From the NCBI GenBank assembly GCA_025201345.1, contig JAIXMG010000004.1:744001-808000 (forward strand): a DNA stretch of 64,000 nt. Reading direction: 5' to 3'. This document shows positions 58,080 through 64,000 of this stretch, piece after piece. The translations under genes were made by a program, and so were the position numbers. Source of the stretch: Thamnidium elegans. Its lineage: Eukaryota; Mucoromycota; Mucoromycetes; Mucorales; Mucoraceae. Each line of letters starts with the position of its first letter. The stretch's first letter is position 1. The notes beneath the pieces are model-generated. The model ran no database searches. It worked only from the letters and a program-made list of their open reading frames with translations, and was not told where the DNA came from.

Positions 58080-58351
58080 GAACATTAGCGATATTTTGAT
58101 CTAACTATCAATTAAAATGTACTTCAAACATGATGTCACGAGTATCCACATTTTTTCTTCCTCTCTTAACTAGTATATCTATCTCAAAAAGTACAAAACG
58201 ATTAACGTAGAGATAATATAGAAAACGTCTTGATGGCGTACTATTAAATTTAATGATAACTGGATCCCAGTCTGGCTGTAAATTTCCCAAGCAGTTTCGT
58301 AGATCAAAAGCTATTAGTCATGCAATTGGAAGCGGTTTAATACCGCTGCTA

Positions 58352-58374
58352 TCTCTCTCTCTCTCTCTCTCTCT
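58352..58374. repeat. (CT)n microsatellite
   Basis: About 11-12 consecutive CT units in the gene-poor region. Confidence 0.9.
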
Positions 58375-59652
58375 TTCTGTACTTTTTGTGAAAAAAAAAT
58401 TGACAGGTCATTCTAGGACATATACTGAATAGTGTTTAATAAATAATAGAATATAAATCGATTATAGGAGAATGAAAAAAAATCAGTACGTTTTTTTCTA
58501 AAAGTATATTTTAGTTTCGCACGGCCCCCTGGCGTAAAAGTTCGGTATATAAGAATTACAGAAAAATCTGATTCATTTCAAGCTATTAATTATATCATGT
58601 AAGGTATGTTTTCGATCTAAAAAGAAATAGGAAATGGTTATACTTTTGAATGTATAAAAAAAAAAAGATCTGCTGGGTTACTGTCGTCTGCTAGTTTCGT
58701 ACTCCATTTTGCACTTTCTTTTTGTATAAATTATTGGGGGCATTCGATTCCGAAGAGGTAGATTTTTGATTGGTAGAGTTTACGCTATTTAGCTTAAATT
58801 AGTTTAATAATGCTCCCATAATTTATTAATCTGTTACACTATCAACCTGCTAAATCTTTTTTTTTTTTTAACTATATTTATATCAGTTTTTTTTTCTTAA
58901 AAAAAAAAAAGAACTATATAACTTTGATCAAGGTATACGGGTAAGAAAAAAAAAGGCACTGAGAACAAATCAGGGAAATAAAACTACGTTTTCCGAAAAG
59001 ATTGTTGCATTTAATTTCAAAAGTCGATCGAAAAAGCACGCTCTTACAAAAAAAAAATGCTGCAAAAGAAGACGTCGGACTTGAAGCTACACAAGTGTTA
59101 TACTTCAATTAACAGTTAGTACATAACGATGTCGTACAATAATAACTACTTTCTAAACGATCAATATTACAAATTTACAACTCGATGAACACAAAAAGTG
59201 TATGCCACACAAAAGTTTCGGGATTCCTTTTGATTTTTGCCAATCTGAGCTGTAATTACCTGAACTCATGCATAAATATATCAACGCCGCTTAGTGGAAA
59301 AAAAAAAAAAAAAAAAAACTTGTGTACAATACAAATGCGTACATGGTATTCAAATTTAATTAGACTCATTTTGACGTGCTTTTCTGTGTGATGGGAAAAA
59401 CGCTCTAGTTAGTTCAGATTATGTACTACAATATGTTAGATGTTTCGATTACAAAAAAAAAAAAAAAAAAGTATTTTATAAGATATATATCTTATCTATT
59501 TTATTAAATTATATTTATATATATTTCTTTTTTCTATTTAAAAAAAAATGGTATAAAAAAAGAAGCATTATGGTTAAAATAAGTAGTAGTATTGATTCTT
59601 TTTTTTTTCTTTTTGAAAAAAAAAAGGGAAGAGTGGAGCGTGAAAAAAAAAT

Positions 59653-61343
59653 TTAAACACGATAAATAAAGTTCTTGTTTTCAACATCAGTCATATCAGG
59701 AAGAACTTCTTGTTTGGAAGGGTTAGCCATACGTTTACGGTTCTCTCTTACCATGGACCAACGAATATAGAGGAATAAAACAATAGTAACTGCATTAGCA
59801 ACTATGTAACCAATCATACCACCAACGTACAAAGGAGCTTGACTAGTGACCATCATAAAGGGACCAGCAAAGTTACCCAAGGTATAGAAAACCATGAGGG
59901 AACTACTGTAAAAGACCTTCTTGGTATAACCAGCAACATTGTTAGCAATAGCAACCAAAAGCATAACAAACGAAGCAGCGAAAGCCCATGTCAGGTATAA
60001 ACCTAAAAGCTTGGCTTTAGGTACAGGGATAACTACCAACAAGATAAGACCAAGGATTGCAACCAAAAGAAGAACAACACCGGTATAGAGTGTGTTACCA
60101 TAACGACGGTTATACCAGACTGCAACAGCAATATAAATACAATCAGTGACACCAGAAGGAATAGTTAATAAAATAGCGTTCAAATCCTATAATATTTCAA
60201 TTAATAAAAGCAAAAAATTAATATTATTTTAGTAAAACTTACACTAAAACCGAAACCTTGAGTAATCATAGCACTGAAAATACCAAGAGCACCGTTTTGG
60301 AAGTTAATGAGCATACCACAAAGACAGAAGGCATAGAAGCGAGGTTCCTTTAAAGATTCGTAAATGTGAGCAGTATTGATGACTTTGTTCTTAATAACAG
60401 CATTATCACGCATACGTCTATCGACAACCTCTTCTTCTTCAGGAGTAAGACGAAGGACCTTGGCCTTAGGATTATCAACCATAAAGAAGAAAGAAAAGAT
60501 ACCGAATACAATAGTAATAGCGCCAAGAATAATCATAATCCATTGCCATGATTCCAAACCAGCGACACCGTGCATATGACCAATACCGTAGCCTATAAGA
60601 CCACCAACAGCCATGGCAACACCGTTACAGATATAGACGAGACCAATACGACCAGCTTGTTCATTACGACGGTAGAGAGCACTGATAAGCATAATACAAC
60701 AAGGGTAAATACCAGCTTCAAAGAAACCTAAGAGGAAACGGAGAGCGGCTAATTGTGCGAAGTTGTGGCCCAAGAAAGTAAGAAGGAGAACAAGACCCCA
60801 GATTACAATAACAGAACCAATGTACTTGCTCAAAGGAAGCTTTTGAATTAAAATCATGCTAGGACCTTGGAAAAGAAGATAACCAAGGTAAAAGATAGAG
60901 CCTAACCAACTATATTGACTGCCGCTCAAGTTTGCAGTTTTCCTGATACCCAAGACACCAGCGTAATTAAGAGCGGATTTATCAAAGAACTATATATTAT
61001 GTTAGTAACTTGATTATAAATATACGGCCTCTAAAAAAAATATTACCTGTAAAAAGTTAAGAATACAAACATATGGCATGACATAAATAAAATCCAGCTT
61101 GAAAACCAATTTCTTTTCAACGGATGACATGACAAAGTTGACAAGGTTACCATTTTCATCGTACTCATCGGTTTCGCCTTGACGGTTAATGTCAGAAACA
61201 TGATCGAGGCTTTGATCTTCCAAGACAACATCCTTTTCATCATAGATATCTCTTGATTCCGTTACATAGGAGGTTGTGGAAGTGACAACTGGACCCGTAG
61301 TAGTGGTAGTGGTAGTGGTATAATATTCTGTCTTTTCTTCCAT
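59653..61343 (-). CDS. MFS transporter, allantoate permease (Dal5/ACS) family
   Basis: A twelve-helix proton-coupled anion transporter of the plasma membrane. Three exons. The cytosolic N-terminus (about 95 residues, with runs of threonine) precedes helix 1 (VMPYVCILNFLQ|FFDKSALNYA). The family signature follows: SGSQYSWLGSIFYLGYLLFQ, LGHNFAQLAALRFLLGFFEA and GIYPCCIMLISALYRRNEQA, then GRIGLVYICNGVAMAVGGLI. FFFMVDNPKAKVLRLTPEEE and FYAFCLCGMLINFQNGAL precede helix 7. The second half has NNVAGYTKKVFYSSSLMVFY and GNFAGPFMM. This matches Dal5-type carriers of allantoate, vitamins or small organic anions; the substrate is unknown. The first ATG is 61343; reading further upstream would need a GTG. 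Confidence 0.93.
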
Positions 61344-62914
61344 TTGAGTACACAAAAAAAAAAGAAAAAGAAAAAGAAAGGAACGGGGATAATTTTACTA
61401 AAAAAAAATTAGACGCTTTATGTTACTGCTTTAAATAGGCCTTATTTGGTCAGTAATTTTTTTTTTTTTAATCCTTGTGTTCTGTGTAATGTTTTAAAAA
61501 AACGTAGGACAAAAAAAAATAAAATTATATTTCGCACACCAAACCTTCACTTCACTTTCTAAATGTAGATCTGCACAAAAAAATTAGTATTCCGCAAAAA
61601 GAACTGTTTAAAAAAAAAGTTCAACGAGAAAAAAATATGAGTTTGGAAATTAACCTTTTCTTTAAAAAAGGTATAGGGTTAGAATATTTATTTCGTTGAT
61701 TAAAAACTATGTAGCATTCTGTTTAGATTTTCTAGGTTGGTACAAAAACTTTTATTCGGATCAGTATACTTTTTTTTTTTTTTACACGAGCAAGGTGTCT
61801 TTCTTTCAATATATGGAGCGTCGGAAATTAGAAGTGAGAAGTATAGTTACTCCGCAGAGAACTGATATGTATGGTAGTCTTAAATATCCGTAGTTGCGAA
61901 TAGTAGTAGACATAAGCTTCATTACACCTTATTCAAGCCTCCCTTTTTTTTTCTCTTTTTTTTTTGCACGGTTAAAGAAACATATTTAGAATGTTATCAG
62001 TTTTTTTTTTTTTAGAAAGCGCGGCTGTTGAGCCAATATTTCTGGAATACTAAGTGCTTTATACATAGTCCAACGTAGTACCATATATATCTTTCTTTTG
62101 CTAGCATATTTTATAGCACATTAAATACAGGATTTAAATAATTTATTCTGGTATATCAAATAGATTTTTTTATTATAAAAAAGGTATACACGTATAAATA
62201 GAGAAGATACTATTTGTATCTTATCAGATCTTTTTTTTTTAAAAAAAAAAAAGGACTTCATTACTGTGTAATGACGAATAGATCAACATAGTGACAAATT
62301 AGTTTAATTGATTTCCAAAGTATACTAGATAATTCTAACCCGTCTAAGCTTGAAATGACAATGTTACTATTATGATCAATTGAAAAAAATAAAATAAGAA
62401 AAATATCACCGTTATCTCATGCGCATAATACATCTTTTATATGAAGTAAAATCCTAAATAACATTAAAATATGGGTAATGGGGAAAGCTACTGTACTAGA
62501 GATTGAAAAAAAATTTATAACCAAAATAATACGGCTGCGGGAACCAATAGATTGTTTGATTTCATACTTTATTTATTCAATACGATTACTTACCAACATA
62601 ACTTTGTACGGATATCCACACAATTATAGACTAAGACCTTCTTCATTGTGTACCAAACAAAACGCGAGAGGGGATAACGGTCAGGTATATGTACACTTGA
62701 CAAAAGTTTAAAATATTTCCTTTATTTCTCATGCGCGCATAAATAAACCAGAAGAGAGGTAGTTACTGAGGTTAATTATCTCTTTACCTTTTTCAGTTTC
62801 TAAAAAAGAATGGATTTGGAAAGCATGTCGATAGGGCGGCACTTCATTTGATGTAAACATCCCATGTGACTTCGAGAATCGTAGTATACCATTGGGCAGG
62901 CTTGTAAAACGATA

Positions 62915-62952
<38 letters not shown>

Positions 62953-63014
62953 TAGTATTTTATCTAAAATTTGAATTTATTTCTTTTTCTCTCTTTAACA
63001 TATATTAGAAGAAA
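61344..63014. other. Divergent spacer, gene-poor
   Basis: 1.7 kb of AT-rich sequence between the transporter and the phosphatase. A T10A12 junction is at 62231-62252 and a T run of about 33 bases at 62918-62949 near the phosphatase leader. Open frames at 61696-61893 and 62478-62711 have no protein-like pattern. Confidence 0.45.
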
Positions 63015-64000
63015 ATGAGACCAAATTTAAAAAGAATAGCAGCGGCTTCCTTACTATTAAGGTCTAGTCGACCTGTTTGGACAAACACATCTTACGTGAA
63101 ACAAACTTTAGCTTTACAATTACCTTACTACTTGCAACAACAACAACAACAACAACTTTTGATAGAATCGCCACGTCACTTTAGCACCAGTAGAACAAGT
63201 CAACTTATAGATACAGCTTCTGCTATTGTAGATGAAGATAACACTAAAGTTAATAATATTGCTTCGGAAAGTTTTCAATTTGTAGCCTATGCAGCTTGGC
63301 ACCCAAAGACGAGACAAAAGGCACCTACACAAAAGAAAGTTCCTTATTGGAAGGAGGATCAAAAAGCAGGTAAAGTGGATGCAGGAGAAGACGCATTTTT
63401 TCAAACAAATACACCGGAAGGCCTTGCTATTGGTGTTGCAGATGGTGTAGGAGGATGGTCCTTGGTAGGCGTAGACCCTGCTCTCTTCTCTTGGACTTTA
63501 ATGGATAACGCTGCTATTGTAGCCAAAAATGAAAAATCAATTGATGCTCATCAAATTTTAGATTCTGCCTTTCAAGAGTTGAGAAAGAGTGGAAAAGTAG
63601 CTGCTGGAAGTAGTACTGCTTGTATTTTGAATTTATCAAAAACGACCGGAGAAATGACAACATGTAACCTAGGTGATTCTGCATTTTTGTTAGTACGTGA
63701 TAAAAAAATTGTTTATGAAAGTCCAAGTCAACAACATTATTTCAATTGCCCGTAAAGTATAATATATTTCCTTTCAAATATCGGACCATGTTTTTTTTAA
63801 CTCGTTTTCTATTATATATAGTTATCAGCTGAGCGTTGTACCCGATACTTACCCTAACAGGGATGACATGGTAACTGACTTACCAAAGGACGCAGATACC
63901 AAAAGATTCTTCTTAAAAGATGGAGATTTAATTTTGTTGGCAACAGATGGATACTTTGACAATATGTATTCTCATGAAACGCTTGAATTAATCAATTCAG
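63015..64000 (+). CDS. PTC7: PP2C-type phosphatase, PTC7-like, mitochondrial (partial)
   Basis: The 5' part of a metal-dependent Ser/Thr phosphatase. Exon 1 (63015-63751) starts with a presequence rich in Arg and Ser (LKRIAAASLLLRSSRPVW) and a poly-Gln run, then HFSTSRTSQL, consistent with mitochondrial import. The PP2C/SpoIIE fold follows: HPKTRQKAP, KVDAGEDAFFQT (metal Asp), IGVADGVGGWSLVGVDPALF, AGSSTACILNLSKTTGEMTT and CNLGDSAFLLVRD. Exon 2 from 63822 continues YQLSVVPDTYPNRDDMVTDL and LKDGDLILLATDGYFDNMY, then the window ends. In yeast Ptc7 acts on coenzyme Q synthesis proteins. The 3' end is missing. Confidence 0.92.

Larger units (their letters stand above)
56609..59652. other. 3-kb gene-poor region
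   Basis: I find no supportable gene. It includes a CT microsatellite, a T22A19 palindrome (58035-58075) and several A or T runs. A minus-strand 60-codon frame at 58108-58290 has some protein-like character but no recognised family. This could be a decayed gene or element, or simply spacer. Confidence 0.45.

Noticed and set aside
62478..62711. 77-codon frame before the PTC7 gene
   Set aside because: No domain, signal or codon pattern beyond chance in the spacer.
1..64000. CRISPR arrays, bacterial operons, ribosome binding sites, prophage
   Set aside because: The window is eukaryotic nuclear DNA with introns; no direct-repeat array or phage gene was seen.
1..64000. rRNA, snRNA or snoRNA genes
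   Set aside because: I looked for 5S rRNA, U6 and C/D-box patterns in the spacers and introns and found nothing convincing by eye; a covariance-model search would be needed to exclude them.

Overview
This is a gene-dense, AT-rich nuclear segment of a fungus. Genes carry many short introns (mostly about 45-80 bases, GT-AG). Homopolymeric A and T runs fill introns and spacers. The gene set (VTC/SPX polyphosphate synthases, tropomyosin, TVP18, ORM, MDM1, a PTC7-like phosphatase) is fungal. Base composition, intron style and the resemblance of several proteins suggest an early-diverging lineage, most likely Mucoromycota (Mucorales-like). That placement is inference.

Layout, left to right. (1) 1-10 kb: a partial gene at the edge, the CCR4-NOT subunit NOT3, then two VTC-family genes on the minus strand. 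One is Vtc4-like with a complete-looking catalytic core but no membrane domain. The other has the membrane domain but altered catalytic and inositol-phosphate-binding residues. (2) 10-18.6 kb: the highlight, a 22-exon gene whose model closes in frame at 2412 codons. It joins four tudor-knot-like repeats, ZZ, extended PHD and GATA-like zinc fingers to a bacterial-type amino-DNA methyltransferase domain (SHPPY motif), followed by a second, degenerate methylase-like half. It is head-to-head with a family X DNA polymerase of Pol mu/TdT type. (3) 21-30 kb: tRNA-Gly(GCC), EBP2, TRM10, a small PPxY membrane protein and the sorting nexin MDM1. (4) 30-43.7 kb: a GMC oxidoreductase, TVP18, tropomyosin, a DUF202 membrane protein, a 52-residue zinc-knuckle protein, a short stand-alone Nup96, DPH5 and ORM. 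(5) 45-56.6 kb: an EDEM-type mannosidase with PA domain, lipin/PAH1, EIF1AD, small membrane or mitochondrial proteins and a DHHC palmitoyltransferase. (6) 56.6-64 kb: a 3-kb gene-poor stretch, an allantoate-permease-type MFS transporter and the 5' part of a PTC7-like phosphatase.

Most neighbours are ordinary housekeeping genes with no operon logic. Functional themes do recur. Polyphosphate metabolism has two VTC genes plus a DUF202 gene 25 kb away. The ER/Golgi/lipid theme has ORM, lipin, EDEM, TVP18 and MDM1. Chromatin and DNA have the methyltransferase fusion and Pol X, which share a 319-base divergent promoter. Exon boundaries were read by eye from GT-AG sites and reading-frame continuity; no search tool was used.
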